64,000 nt of DNA, taken from Guptibacillus algicola. GTDB taxonomy: Bacteria; Bacillota; Bacilli; Bacillales; Guptibacillaceae. Position numbers and translations under genes: made by a program. Shown here in pieces: positions 29,114 to 37,674 of this stretch (within the stretch, counting starts at the first letter, position 1; each line of letters begins with the position of its first letter). The stretch lies in NCBI RefSeq assembly GCF_020171805.1, contig NZ_JAIVAF010000001.1, positions 620,001 to 684,000 of the forward strand, in the 5' to 3' direction. Under the pieces are notes generated by a model, which was not told the DNA's origin, made no database searches, and saw nothing but the letters and a program-made list of their open reading frames with translations.

Positions 29114-29305
29114 ATGGTTATCAACCGCAAGCAGCTAGCCAAATCAAAGGTAGCCGATTTAATGAACGGACGTTCAGCTTATGCGGAAACAAAAGAATTA
29201 GCTACTCTTATCAAAAAAGAACTACAATCGCTTAACATTGATGTGCATGAGGACGTGACAAACTTTGGTTCATGGTTCATACCGATGCCACAAGAACAAG
29301 TTTAA
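29114..29305 (+). CDS. Small conserved protein of unknown function
   Basis: The 63-residue protein begins with ATG seven bases after GGAGGT, a strong ribosome site. It is soluble, with a predicted helix (ELATLIKKELQSLNIDVHED) followed by a short C-terminal strand. A small gene at this place, between ytrI and nrnA, also exists in relatives (possibly ytzJ in B. subtilis, uncertain). A strong convergent terminator follows directly. No function can be assigned. Confidence 0.75.
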   Translation: MVINRKQLAKSKVADLMNGRSAYAETKELATLIKKELQSLNIDVHEDVTNFGSWFIPMPQEQV

Positions 29306-29310
29306 TTAGT

Positions 29311-29351
29311 AAAGACCGACGATCTCATTTTATATGACGATGCCGGTCTTT
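29311..29351. terminator. Bidirectional terminator between small gene and nrnA
   Basis: AAAGACCG/CGGTCTTT forms the base of a long hairpin with an inner CAT/ATG-rich arm. It lies between two convergent genes and has T-rich flanks on the plus side. Confidence 0.7.
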
Positions 29352-29360
29352 ATTTGTGAT

Positions 29361-30299
29361 TTAAAAGTCTTTACAGGCTTTCTCAAGTTCCTCTAACACC
29401 TGATCTGCCTCTTCCCATGTATAAACAGTAGCTCCTGCAGCCATCGTGTGACCTCCTCCGTTATACCGGGTAGCAATACTGTTCACCACTGGTCCTTTCG
29501 AACGAAGGCGAACTCGAATCTGATCTTCTTCTTCTATGAAAAACACCCATGCTTTAAGCCCTGAAACGTTTGAGAAAGAATTAACGAGTTGTGAAGCCTC
29601 ACTTGCGGTTACTCCAAATGAAGTAATCGTTTCATTCGTTAACTTTACCCATCCTGCTCCATTCTCACTTACTTCGAAATGTTGAAGAACATGACCATTC
29701 AGCCTCGCTATATGCTGCTCTGTTTTGTATAGTTCATTATAGAGAGATCCCGTGTCAAAACCATGTTTAAGTAGCTCTCCTGCGTATTCAAACGTACGTT
29801 GCGTCGTATTTGAAAACATAAATCTTCCCGTATCTCCAACGATACCTGCATAGAGAAGAAAAGCCCCTTCATCCGGAAGCACATATTCGCGCTCTTTTGC
29901 AGTTATGTAAAGATCCACTATCATTTCACTAACAGAACTTGAAGAGGTATCTACCCACAAAATGTCTCCGTACGGATCTTCATTTGGGTGATGATCAATT
30001 TTCACTAGCAGCTTCCCTCGATTATATCGATCATCACTAATTCTAGGTTGATTCGCAGTATCACATACGATTACAAGAGCATTCTCATATTCTTCATCTG
30101 ACACCTCATCCATTCTGTTCAAGAACATGAGGGATGGCTCTTCTTCTCCTACTACTAGTACGTTTTTTTGTGGAAATGTTCCTTTGATTAATGAAGCTAG
30201 TCCACCTTGAGAACCGAGCGCATCAGGATCCGGTCGTACATGACGATGGATTATGATTGTTTCGAAGTCTTCTATTGCATCCAGTATTTGTTCCTTCAT
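29361..30299 (-). CDS. nrnA: Nano-RNase and pAp phosphatase NrnA (DHH/DHHA1)
   Basis: The 312-residue phosphoesterase of the DHH family has HRHVRPDPDALGSQ, VIVCDTANQPR, KIDHHPNEDPYGD and GIVGDTGRFMF as the four metal-binding motifs, then a DHHA1 domain ending RYNGGGHTMAAGA. It degrades 2-5 nt RNAs and dephosphorylates pAp to AMP, linking RNA turnover to sulfur metabolism. The start at 30299 (MKEQILDAI) follows AGGAG; the open frame reaches seven codons further. Confidence 0.95.
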   Translation of the reverse strand: MKEQILDAIEDFETIIIHRHVRPDPDALGSQGGLASLIKGTFPQKNVLVVGEEEPSLMFLNRMDEVSDEEYENALVIVCDTANQPRISDDRYNRGKLLVKIDHHPNEDPYGDILWVDTSSSSVSEMIVDLYITAKEREYVLPDEGAFLLYAGIVGDTGRFMFSNTTQRTFEYAGELLKHGFDTGSLYNELYKTEQHIARLNGHVLQHFEVSENGAGWVKLTNETITSFGVTASEASQLVNSFSNVSGLKAWVFFIEEEDQIRVRLRSKGPVVNSIATRYNGGGHTMAAGATVYTWEEADQVLEELEKACKDF

Positions 30300-30408
30300 T
30301 TTATTACTCCTTTCGTACACTTTCCTATTTGTTATAGGTTCGTCATAGATTTTCCACCTTAAGTTCTATACAATAGAGACGAACCTTTACATTTGGAGGA
30401 AAACATAC

Positions 30409-30711
30409 ATGCCTATCTTTATTATACTCATTATTTTTTCAATAGTATTTTATTTGTTTTATCGCGTAAAGTCGTTCAGATCCAACGGAGTGGCTACGAA
30501 AGAATGGTTGAATTCTAAAGCAAGCATTGCTCTCGGACTATTTCTGATTTTCTTTGCGATAAATTCATTTGCCGTCTACATCACGACTGTAACGTATATC
30601 GTTGGCGCCGCATTCATTATACTCGGCCTTGTTAACGTTATCGTCGGCTACAAGAAACAAAAGCATTATCGACCTTTCGCCGTTGAAGAGTACGATAGTA
30701 TGAATAAGTAA
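30409..30711 (+). CDS. ytpI: Small membrane protein YtpI
   Basis: The 100-residue protein has three predicted membrane segments (about 1-20, 38-58, 62-83) and ends in a charged tail. GGAGG lies ten bases before the ATG. Size and location between nrnA and ytoI match YtpI of B. subtilis, which has no known function. It ends in an intrinsic terminator. Confidence 0.8.
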   Translation: MPIFIILIIFSIVFYLFYRVKSFRSNGVATKEWLNSKASIALGLFLIFFAINSFAVYITTVTYIVGAAFIILGLVNVIVGYKKQKHYRPFAVEEYDSMNK

Positions 30712-30719
30712 CAAGAAAG

Positions 30720-30751
30720 CGCCATGAGTTCTCTCATGGCGTTTTTGTTTT
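30720..30751 (+). terminator. Intrinsic terminator after ytpI
   Basis: CGCCATGAG/CTCATGGCG with loop TTCT is followed by TTTTTGTTTT. It extends into the convergent ytoI stop region. Confidence 0.9.
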
Positions 30752-32060
30752 ATCGATCGATCAATTGTGCCATCATCAATGCTTTACCAACTACTGTCCC
30801 TTCATGATAGATCTCAACATCTACTTTCCCAAATTTACGTGAGACTTCGAGGACTTTAGGGATAATTTCTATCGTATTGTCAATTTGAACAGGCTTAATA
30901 AAGTATAATGTGATATTCTCTACGACTAGATCACCTTTTTTATACTTCTTCAACACTCTGCTACCTGCTTCAGTAACAAGAGTCGTGAAAACTCCGTACG
31001 AAAGTGTTCCTAAAAGGCTCGTCATCTGTGGAGTTACTTCACATACATATCTACTCTCCGTACTCGTAGATACATCATTAAACCGACTTGTGATCAAATC
31101 GTCAAACGTTTCCCCAATTTGTGGTTGCTGTTGTATCAATTGCAACGCTTTTAAAACATCTTGCCTGCTCACGATACCGATCAACCTTTGATATTGATCA
31201 AGGACAGGGAGCATCTCGATCCCTTCCCAAATCATCGTGTGTGCTGCTGAAGCTACAGACGTTTGCTCATTAACAGTGAGCGGCTGCTTCGTCATTACTT
31301 TCGTAATCGGTGTTTGATATTGCTCGCCAAGGACGTCTTTAGATGTAACGATGCCTTGAACTTTCATGTTCGGATCGACAACAGGATATCTGCTATGAAG
31401 GGTCGCTTCATTTAGCTCATGCCATCTGCCAACGTTCTCGGTCGATACAAGAAAGCTCGTCTTTGTTAACGGTGTTAAAATGTCACTTACGAGGACGATT
31501 TCTTTCTTTATCAGCTGGTCATATATCGCACGATTGATCATTGTCGCAACCGTAAACGAATCATATGATGTTGAGATGATCGGAAGCTCATAGGCATCAG
31601 CCATCGCTTTCACTTCCTCTTCAGCGTCAAATCCTCCTGTAATCAAGACAGCTGCACCTGCTTCAAGAGCAATCTTATGGACGTTATCACGATTTCCTAC
31701 TATAAGAAGACTACCAGGATCAACGTAACGCATCATCGCCTCTAGCTTCATGGCACCGATGACAAACTTATGCAGCGTCTTGTGAAGTCCGTTTTTTCCA
31801 CCGAGCACTTGTCCATCCACTATATTTACAACTTCAGCATAAGTTAGTTTTTCGATATTTTCTTTTTCTTTTTTCGTGATACGAATAGTACCTACACGCT
31901 CAATCGTACTAACAGTACCTTTATTTTCAGCATCTTTAATCGCTCTGTAAGCTGTCCCTTCACTTACTTTGAGCTCTCTTGCGATTTGTCGAACTGAAAT
32001 TTTACTACCTACCTCGAGCGTTTCAATATAATCGAGTATCTGTTCATGTTTGGTTGTCAA
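30750..32060 (-). CDS. ytoI: YtoI: HTH-DRTGG-CBS-thioesterase-like protein
   Basis: The 436-residue protein joins four parts: an N-terminal winged helix (EQILDYIETLEVGSKISVRQIARELKVS region, 1-65), a DRTGG domain (about 70-180; VITGGFDAEEEVKAMA), two CBS repeats (about 190-310) and a hot-dog thioesterase-like domain (about 315-436). CBS pairs usually bind adenosine compounds and control the attached domain. Function in Bacillus is unknown. It starts with TTG at 32060 after GGTGA. A TTGAAG-18-TATAAT promoter lies at 32142-32171. Confidence 0.88.
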   Translation of the reverse strand: MTTKHEQILDYIETLEVGSKISVRQIARELKVSEGTAYRAIKDAENKGTVSTIERVGTIRITKKEKENIEKLTYAEVVNIVDGQVLGGKNGLHKTLHKFVIGAMKLEAMMRYVDPGSLLIVGNRDNVHKIALEAGAAVLITGGFDAEEEVKAMADAYELPIISTSYDSFTVATMINRAIYDQLIKKEIVLVSDILTPLTKTSFLVSTENVGRWHELNEATLHSRYPVVDPNMKVQGIVTSKDVLGEQYQTPITKVMTKQPLTVNEQTSVASAAHTMIWEGIEMLPVLDQYQRLIGIVSRQDVLKALQLIQQQPQIGETFDDLITSRFNDVSTSTESRYVCEVTPQMTSLLGTLSYGVFTTLVTEAGSRVLKKYKKGDLVVENITLYFIKPVQIDNTIEIIPKVLEVSRKFGKVDVEIYHEGTVVGKALMMAQLIDR

Positions 32061-32141
32061 TTACTTTCACCATGCTTTCTATGGCCTCATCTGTATCAAT
32101 ATTTAATCTTCATCTGTTATAGTGGTGTTTGAATTGACTTC

Positions 32142-32171
32142 ATTATACATAACTATTGGATGCAACTTCAA
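32142..32171 (-). promoter_or_regulatory. SigA-like promoter of ytoI
   Basis: TTGAAG and consensus TATAAT are separated by 18 bases on the minus strand and overlap the stop of the upstream small membrane gene. Confidence 0.5.
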
Positions 32172-32413
32172 CGGCTGTACAGCTTTTTTCTCGTTTCTAC
32201 GGCAGAATCTTCAAATTGAGAAGCGCGATTTCCCTTCTTTTCGCTTCTACCAAAGTACAGCCCAACAAAATTTCCGCCCAGTGCCATTAGTGCAAATACT
32301 AACCACAAGCCAAAAAACGCACCTTCCATGGTTAAATCAAACTGAAACCTCGGTACCGCATCATATACTAGAAATAAGATACATAATACTGATAAAAATA
32401 GGCGTTGTTTCAC
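32168..32413 (-). CDS. Small two-segment membrane protein, unknown
   Basis: The 81-residue protein has two hydrophobic stretches (about 4-20 and 31-55) and a charged C-terminal tail (GRSEKKGNRASQFEDSAVET). It starts with GTG at 32413 preceded by GAGGAGG, a strong ribosome site. I do not recognise the family. It lies between ytkL and ytoI, downstream of the ytkL terminator. Confidence 0.7.
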   Translation of the reverse strand: MKQRLFLSVLCILFLVYDAVPRFQFDLTMEGAFFGLWLVFALMALGGNFVGLYFGRSEKKGNRASQFEDSAVETRKKLYSR

Positions 32414-32475
32414 TTTTATTCCTCCTCAGCCCTTCTTATAGAAAGGATATGAGAGGACATGGCCTTTTAACACGT

Positions 32476-32511
32476 AAAAAAAGAAGAACCGTTGCCTCGG
32501 CATCGGTTCTT
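32476..32511 (-). terminator. Intrinsic terminator after ytkL
   Basis: AAGAACCG/CGGTTCTT with an inner GCC/GGC pair is followed on the minus strand by CTTTTTTT. Confidence 0.85.
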
Positions 32512-32525
32512 TGTAACTGTTTCAA

Positions 32526-33206
32526 TTATAATTTGACTGTATCGCCTGGTTTCATTACTTTACCCTTATTATTCTTTAACTTGTCTACAAATGTTTCAGG
32601 GTTTTGTTCAATAACAGGGAACGTATTATAGTGAACCGGTACTGTTAAATCAGCATTGATCCATTCTGTAGCAATCGCTGCATCATCTGGACCCATCGTG
32701 AAATTGTCACCGATCGGAATGAACGCCAGGTCGATCTTCACATCTGAAAGTAGCTTCATATCTGAATACAGTGCAGTATCACCAGCATGATAAACTGTTT
32801 TACCTTCAGCAGTGAACAGGATACCAGCAGGCATTCCCGTATAAATGATCTGCTTACTATCTTCATCCATATAGCTTGAACCGTGAAAAGCTTGAGTTAA
32901 CTTAACTGTACCAAAATCAAATTCGTGTGCTCCTCCGATATGCATTGGATGAGTATTTAATTCTTTCCAGCCTAAGTATGTCGCAAGTTCGAAAGGCGCA
33001 ACTACAAGCGCATCATTTCGCTTCGCAATTTCAACAGTGTCACCAACGTGGTCGTTATGTCCATGTGTTAGTAAAATAACATCACACGTTACCTCGTTCG
33101 CATCAAGGTCGCATTGTTCATTACCTGTAATGAACGGGTCGACTAGTATTTTCGCTTTGTCTGTTACAATCTCAACTACTGAATGACCATGAAATGTTAC
33201 TTGCAT
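32526..33206 (-). CDS. ytkL: Metal-dependent hydrolase of the UPF0173 family (YtkL)
   Basis: The 226-residue metallo-beta-lactamase fold protein starts [13 protein letters not shown] and has the metal motif [12 protein letters not shown], a third ligand in [12 protein letters not shown] and the last His in VPVHYNTFP. Members are predicted Zn or Mn hydrolases without a proven physiological substrate. AAAGGAGCGG lies before the ATG. It follows the membrane aminopropyltransferase-like gene after 68 bases with no terminator in between, so it may share the upstream cluster's transcript. Confidence 0.92.
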   Translation of the reverse strand: MQVTFHGHSVVEIVTDKAKILVDPFITGNEQCDLDANEVTCDVILLTHGHNDHVGDTVEIAKRNDALVVAPFELATYLGWKELNTHPMHIGGAHEFDFGTVKLTQAFHGSSYMDEDSKQIIYTGMPAGILFTAEGKTVYHAGDTALYSDMKLLSDVKIDLAFIPIGDNFTMGPDDAAIATEWINADLTVPVHYNTFPVIEQNPETFVDKLKNNKGKVMKPGDTVKL

Positions 33207-33274
33207 CTCAACCGCTCCTTTACATGCTTAATTATGGATTCACATATGTTTTTCCCTATCATACATTTACTAAA

Positions 33275-34819
33275 CTAATACTGCTGCCATGCATTTTCAT
33301 ATTTATCGATAAGGTTAGGACGTATTAACGTATTTGGTTCTAATGTAACTTTCTCCCCATTTTTCGTTATCGTAGAATCCTCATCTTTACCAAACGCAGT
33401 TAGTGAGGGTACCATTTCAGATGTTAGATAGTCCGTTTTCACTTGAATATTGAGATCTTCGCTATCAATCTGTGATCTTGTACCTAACACAAATCCCCAA
33501 TTACCAAAACTTGGTATATCGACATGCAGGTTCGTCGTATAGAGACCTGTTTCACGAATGGTTTTTGAAATTGTCCAATATGCTTCCGTAGCAAAAACAG
33601 GACTAGTAGCCTGGACCATCATTGCACCATTCTGCTTCAAATGATTTCTCAACATAGAGTAGAATTCCCAAGTATATAGCTTGTTCAATGATTCATTATT
33701 CGGATCAGGCAGGTCACTTATGATGACATCAAATCGGTCAGGTTCATTTTTCATGAACTTAAACGCATCTGCGTTCACAACTTTTACTCGCTTGTCCTCA
33801 AATGCTTGTTGATTCAGTTCTACTAACATGTGATTCGTTCTTGCTATGTCAACCATTCGAGGATCAAGATCGACTACCGTAATGGAATCTACTTCTTCGT
33901 ATTTTAGTAACTCTCGAACAGCAAGTCCGTCTCCTCCACCTAAGAGAAGGATGTTATTTCGATCACGACTCGCTGCCATCGGAACATGAACGAGCGTCTC
34001 GTGATAGCGGTGTTCATCGCTCGAACTAAATTGAAGCTGTCCATTTAAATAGAGCCTAAGATCACCTTGCTCCTTAGTGAGGACAATCCTTTGATAACTG
34101 GTTTCTTCAGAAAAGATGATTGGATCTTTATAAAGACGCTGTTCGAATGAAAAGGCGATTTCCTCTCCGAACAATACCCCTGCAATCATTAAGAGCAATG
34201 CAAAAGAGGCTGCACCTATATAAATACTTGTTTTCACAATCTCTTTTCTAAAGGAGATGATCATCCAAAAAGCAACCAGAATATTGATTAGTGCAACAAG
34301 AAAAGCTGATTTAACAAGTCCGAATTCGGGTCTAAGGTAAAATGCAAACAATAGCCCGCCCACAAGACCACCAGCATAATCTGAAAAAAGTACCCTGGCG
34401 GTACTTTTGTTCATCTCCACACCTATTTCGTTAGCTTTCCTGATCAAAATAGGTAATTCAAGACCAGTTAAGCCACCTACGATTAAAATAATACTGTAGA
34501 GGAAGATTGCGGTTGATTCTTCTCCAGCTATGGATGTGATTCCAAAAACAGCAAAACTCGATACACCACCGATGATTCCGATCATCAACTCGATCACGAT
34601 AAATCGTGTGATCAGGTTTTTGACTACTCTTTCACTCAAGGAGGCTCCGATTCCCATTCCTGTAAGAAATAATGAGATTGTAATCGTATATTGCTTCACA
34701 CCATCTCCTAGGATGTAAGAACCAAGAGCGCCAAAAAGCACTTCAAAAATGATTCCACATATCGAGACAATTCCAGAAGCCCAATACAGCTGACTGCTCT
34801 TATTTGTAACGTTACTCAT
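33275..34819 (-). CDS. Membrane-anchored spermidine synthase-like aminopropyltransferase
   Basis: The 514-residue protein has about seven membrane segments (12-36, 46-63, 72-95, 105-125, 147-165, 170-190, 198-217) fused to a C-terminal spermidine synthase domain: YQRIVL (242-247), RYHETLVHVP (271-280), the nucleotide motif LLGGGDGLAV (292-301), VVDLDP (315-320), Asp351 and the catalytic SDLPDP (368-373). It is expected to use decarboxylated SAM, made by SpeD at 2.1-2.5 kb, and move aminopropyl groups at the inner membrane face. The acceptor is unknown. The start at 34819 follows AAGGTGA. It is the last gene of the DUF3939-DUF4178-PspA-DUF4247-DUF350 cluster. Confidence 0.88.
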   Translation of the reverse strand: MSNVTNKSSQLYWASGIVSICGIIFEVLFGALGSYILGDGVKQYTITISLFLTGMGIGASLSERVVKNLITRFIVIELMIGIIGGVSSFAVFGITSIAGEESTAIFLYSIILIVGGLTGLELPILIRKANEIGVEMNKSTARVLFSDYAGGLVGGLLFAFYLRPEFGLVKSAFLVALINILVAFWMIISFRKEIVKTSIYIGAASFALLLMIAGVLFGEEIAFSFEQRLYKDPIIFSEETSYQRIVLTKEQGDLRLYLNGQLQFSSSDEHRYHETLVHVPMAASRDRNNILLLGGGDGLAVRELLKYEEVDSITVVDLDPRMVDIARTNHMLVELNQQAFEDKRVKVVNADAFKFMKNEPDRFDVIISDLPDPNNESLNKLYTWEFYSMLRNHLKQNGAMMVQATSPVFATEAYWTISKTIRETGLYTTNLHVDIPSFGNWGFVLGTRSQIDSEDLNIQVKTDYLTSEMVPSLTAFGKDEDSTITKNGEKVTLEPNTLIRPNLIDKYENAWQQY

Positions 34820-34845
34820 GTCTTTCACCTTCAGCTGTCATATTC

Positions 34846-35241
34846 TTATGTAATGGATGCGCCCACTACAAAGCCAAGTCCGATCGAGACACACATCGAT
34901 ACGATTCCTACAGCTATCACACCTTCGTGAAGCTTTTGCTCGACTGAAAAACGTCTAGTTAGAAAATCAAAAATATAGTAGGCAATAAGCTGAAGGACAA
35001 CTCCGTACCCACCCCAGATCACTGTATCGAGTACATCTGAGCTATGATAAATGGAGAAAGCTAAGATTAAGCATATTCCAATAATCTTACCACCTATCGA
35101 TAGCGCAACAGCAGTGTTCCCTGCTTCAATTTCATGCCAATCCTTATACTTAGTCGTTATTAATTCAAAGATCACTAACCCCACTGCAACAACAACGATC
35201 GCAGCAATAAAATATACAAAAGTTAACAAAAATGGACCCAT
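34846..35241 (-). CDS. DUF350 family membrane protein
   Basis: The 131-residue protein has four hydrophobic segments (about 3-27, 44-64, 70-90, 105-128). Length and layout fit DUF350, which includes E. coli YjfL. Members are repeatedly found beside PspA-like genes and polyamine or peptide ligases, as here. GGAGCG precedes the ATG. It lies between the DUF4247 lipoprotein and the aminopropyltransferase, 18 and 26 bases apart. No molecular function is established. Confidence 0.85.
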   Translation of the reverse strand: MGPFLLTFVYFIAAIVVVAVGLVIFELITTKYKDWHEIEAGNTAVALSIGGKIIGICLILAFSIYHSSDVLDTVIWGGYGVVLQLIAYYIFDFLTRRFSVEQKLHEGVIAVGIVSMCVSIGLGFVVGASIT

Positions 35242-35259
35242 TTTATGACGCTCCTTTAT

Positions 35260-35832
35260 TTATTTTCCTGTTCCTGGTCCTCCACCGCGACTTCCTGAAC
35301 CTCTAAATGAGGGGATGGTTGAAGGTCCTTTATATGTTCCACCAGTTGATTTGTAGCCTCCATAACAATTTCCGAGGCTATTGTTACATCGTGATTTTTG
35401 CTTTTTACCCCAATCATCAACGTCAAGGATTTCATCAAGTATGTAATAAGCCAATAAACCATCAAAGAAACTTGGCCGATAATTATCTCTAACGAATCCA
35501 ATCGTCGCCACTTCTACTAGTGTGTTTGAGTCATTGTCGCCCTCTGTCAACGATACTATGAAATCGTCATACACAAGAACTTGTTTGCCTTCTTTTAACT
35601 CGCTGACTTCATTCGGTTTAATTTGTTCTTGAAGATATGAAGAGACCGAGGGAATGTCTTTCCCCTCTGCCGTGTAGATTCTAGAGACATCTCCAGAATC
35701 TATGCTGCTCTCCACAACATCTTCAAGTTGGTATCGATCTTCTACGACTTCTTGAATATCTTTCGTAATGCCGCATGCCGATACGAGTAGAACGAATGCT
35801 GTCAACAGAATTAATCCTGTCAGCCTTTTCAT
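35260..35832 (-). CDS. DUF4247 family lipoprotein
   Basis: The 190-residue protein has a signal peptide with lipobox LVSAC (Cys20), so it should be anchored on the outer face of the membrane. The body includes DDFIVSLTEGDN and VEVATIGFVRDNYRPSFFDGL, the core of DUF4247, then two Cys (about C148 and C155) that could form a disulfide. The last 35 residues are rich in Gly, Ser and Pro. It has no known function. It lies between pspA and the DUF350 gene with 26 and 18 bases of spacing. Confidence 0.85.
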   Translation of the reverse strand: MKRLTGLILLTAFVLLVSACGITKDIQEVVEDRYQLEDVVESSIDSGDVSRIYTAEGKDIPSVSSYLQEQIKPNEVSELKEGKQVLVYDDFIVSLTEGDNDSNTLVEVATIGFVRDNYRPSFFDGLLAYYILDEILDVDDWGKKQKSRCNNSLGNCYGGYKSTGGTYKGPSTIPSFRGSGSRGGGPGTGK

Positions 35833-35858
35833 CCTTCCACCCCTTGAAGGGGAAAGAG

Positions 35859-36530
35859 TTATTCTTTCCCCATTTTTTTCTTAAGTTCTGCTAATTCATC
35901 ATCAATCCCGTTACCTTTGTCTAGTGCATCTAGTTCATCATCAAGAGATCGATTGTCAGAACGCATATCTTCACTTGTTTCCGCTTCTGCTTCATACTGA
36001 AGAACCTTTTCTTCCATTCTCTCAAAACCTCGTTTGGAGTCATCGCTACCAACTGAGGACATTGCTCGGTTAATTTTTGTTTTTGTTTTTGCAGATTCAG
36101 CACGTGCTTTAAGGCTATCCTTTTTCAGCTTCATTTGACGATGTTCTTCTTTCATTTCATCTAGCTTACTACGGAGTGTATCTGCATCTGCTTTTGCTCG
36201 TTCATACGATTCTTTCATCGTCTCTGCTTTCGCTTGATGATCTTTCTTATCTTCAAGAGCTCTTTTCGCAAGTTCATCATTATCTGCTTCAAGTGCTTTC
36301 ACAGCCTGCTCCTGGCGCTTTTCAACCATAGCATTGGCGTCATCCCATTTTTTCTTAAGCATCTTTTCGTTAGCAATCTGCTTTGCAACAGCCGTTTCAG
36401 CCTCACGAATATCTGCTTCCATATCTCTCATAAACTGTTCTAGCATTTTAACCGGATCTTCTGCTTTATCAAGCGCAGCATTCAACTCTGATGACATAAG
36501 GGTTTTTACTCGTTTGAACATTTTAAACAT
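35859..36530 (-). CDS. PspA/IM30 family phage-shock protein
   Basis: The 223-residue protein is almost wholly helical and charged, with the PspA/IM30 start MFKMFKRVKTLMSSELNAAL and EDPVKMLEQFMRDM, then a long coiled coil to about residue 150 and a flexible end. PspA/IM30/Vipp1 proteins polymerise on damaged membrane through their N-terminal amphipathic helix, in an ESCRT-III-like manner. It follows the DUF4178 gene by 13 bases. LiaF/LiaS-type regulators are not present nearby. Confidence 0.93.
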   Translation of the reverse strand: MFKMFKRVKTLMSSELNAALDKAEDPVKMLEQFMRDMEADIREAETAVAKQIANEKMLKKKWDDANAMVEKRQEQAVKALEADNDELAKRALEDKKDHQAKAETMKESYERAKADADTLRSKLDEMKEEHRQMKLKKDSLKARAESAKTKTKINRAMSSVGSDDSKRGFERMEEKVLQYEAEAETSEDMRSDNRSLDDELDALDKGNGIDDELAELKKKMGKE

Positions 36531-36543
36531 TTATTTCATCCTC

Positions 36544-37059
36544 TCATTTGCTTCCTGCAAGAATTTTGATTTCGTACTCTTCAATTTCATAACCTTTACT
36601 AACTTCTACTTCAGTACCCCAAACTTCAACAGACAGAAACTCCTCTTCATCCTCATCTGAGAAGTCATAGTATTCAACATGCTGTCCATTTAGGTTACTA
36701 CCTCTACCTGTACCGGATACGTGAGCTTTACCACTTTCATCCTGATAGAATTTCGTTCCATCAATCGTAACTTCTTTAGGAATTGGTTTAGAGAGTTTCT
36801 CTTTAACCGTTTTGTATATCCCAAGCTCCAGCTCATCATCCATCTCAGCGCTCAACCAAATCGTTGATGTACTTGCCTGTAATTGATAAGCATACCACTT
36901 GTACCCCTGATTGTTATACGTAAGCGTTCCTACCACTTCGTAGTCTTCAAGGTCGTAGGTAATGATATCTCCAACCTGAATGTTAAATACTGTGCGGTCC
37001 TCTACTTTTGGCTGTTCTTTTTCTTTTTTGCCAAATAACTTTGAAAGAAAACTCACCAC
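36544..37059 (-). CDS. DUF4178 domain protein
   Basis: The 171-residue protein carries the DUF4178 motif VGDIITYDLEDYEVVGTL (about residues 29-46), followed by YKWYAYQLQ and a beta-rich body. It is cytosolic by sequence and acidic in the second half (DFSDEDEEEF). DUF4178 domains co-occur with DUF350, PspA and spermidine synthase genes in many bacteria. GGGGG precedes the ATG at a short distance. No function is proven. Confidence 0.88.
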   Translation of the reverse strand: MVSFLSKLFGKKEKEQPKVEDRTVFNIQVGDIITYDLEDYEVVGTLTYNNQGYKWYAYQLQASTSTIWLSAEMDDELELGIYKTVKEKLSKPIPKEVTIDGTKFYQDESGKAHVSGTGRGSNLNGQHVEYYDFSDEDEEEFLSVEVWGTEVEVSKGYEIEEYEIKILAGSK

Positions 37060-37107
37060 TACACCCCCTATCCTATATCTTATTTACGAATTAACTCACT
37101 AATAGTT

Positions 37108-37584
37108 TCACTTTTTTTCAGGTTTGCGATGACTGACCATATGTTCCTCTGACGTTAAATAAAAGTCAAAGGGCGGCCTCTCTTGTAATAGCGCTTTTTT
37201 CTCTAACTTATAGAAGCTAACTTTGTAATATGGATCTCCTTCAATAATAGGAAACTCATCTTCTAGCCTTACATATGCATCTACAGCTTTTTGCATCCGG
37301 TCGATCCAAAGAGGAATTTCACGGTCTTGCTCTGAAAAAAGCTCGAAAGTTTCCCTGGACATATAAAAAGGAGTAGAGGGAAGACCATGTAAAAAAGGTG
37401 CAAGTAAAGTCATATCGATTCGATTATCATTTAGAACGAGTACTTTAAGTGATATCCCTTCCCTCTTTTGATTCGCAAATTCCCCTACAGCCTTACGAAT
37501 ATCATCTAGAGAAACATCGATCACATTATACTCTTTCGATAAATTCTTATCTTTCTCTTTTCTTTTCCTGAATAAGCTCATCAC
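37108..37584 (-). CDS. DUF3939-like protein, first gene of the PspA cluster
   Basis: The 158-residue cytosolic protein begins with two ATG codons after AGGAGGGG and a basic N-terminus (RKRKEKDK). The middle (VIDVSLDDIRKAVGEFANQ, LKVLVLNDNRIDMTLLAPFLHG) matches what I recall of DUF3939 in Bacillus. The function is unknown. It lies directly after the ald terminator, yet no good SigA promoter is seen in the 53 bases between, so an alternative sigma factor or read-through may drive the cluster. Confidence 0.75.
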   Translation of the reverse strand: MMSLFRKRKEKDKNLSKEYNVIDVSLDDIRKAVGEFANQKREGISLKVLVLNDNRIDMTLLAPFLHGLPSTPFYMSRETFELFSEQDREIPLWIDRMQKAVDAYVRLEDEFPIIEGDPYYKVSFYKLEKKALLQERPPFDFYLTSEEHMVSHRKPEKK

Positions 37585-37637
37585 TACCCCTCCTTATTTT
37601 TTCGCCTAGGCCCTCTGTTTTCCTTTTCTTTGTAGAA

Positions 37638-37665
37638 GAAAAAAGCAGCTGAACATCAGCTGCTT
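37638..37665 (-). terminator. Intrinsic terminator after ald
   Basis: A perfect 9-bp stem AAGCAGCTG/CAGCTGCTT with loop AACAT is followed on the minus strand by TTTTCTTC. Confidence 0.8.
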
Positions 37666-37674
37666 GAACATTTG

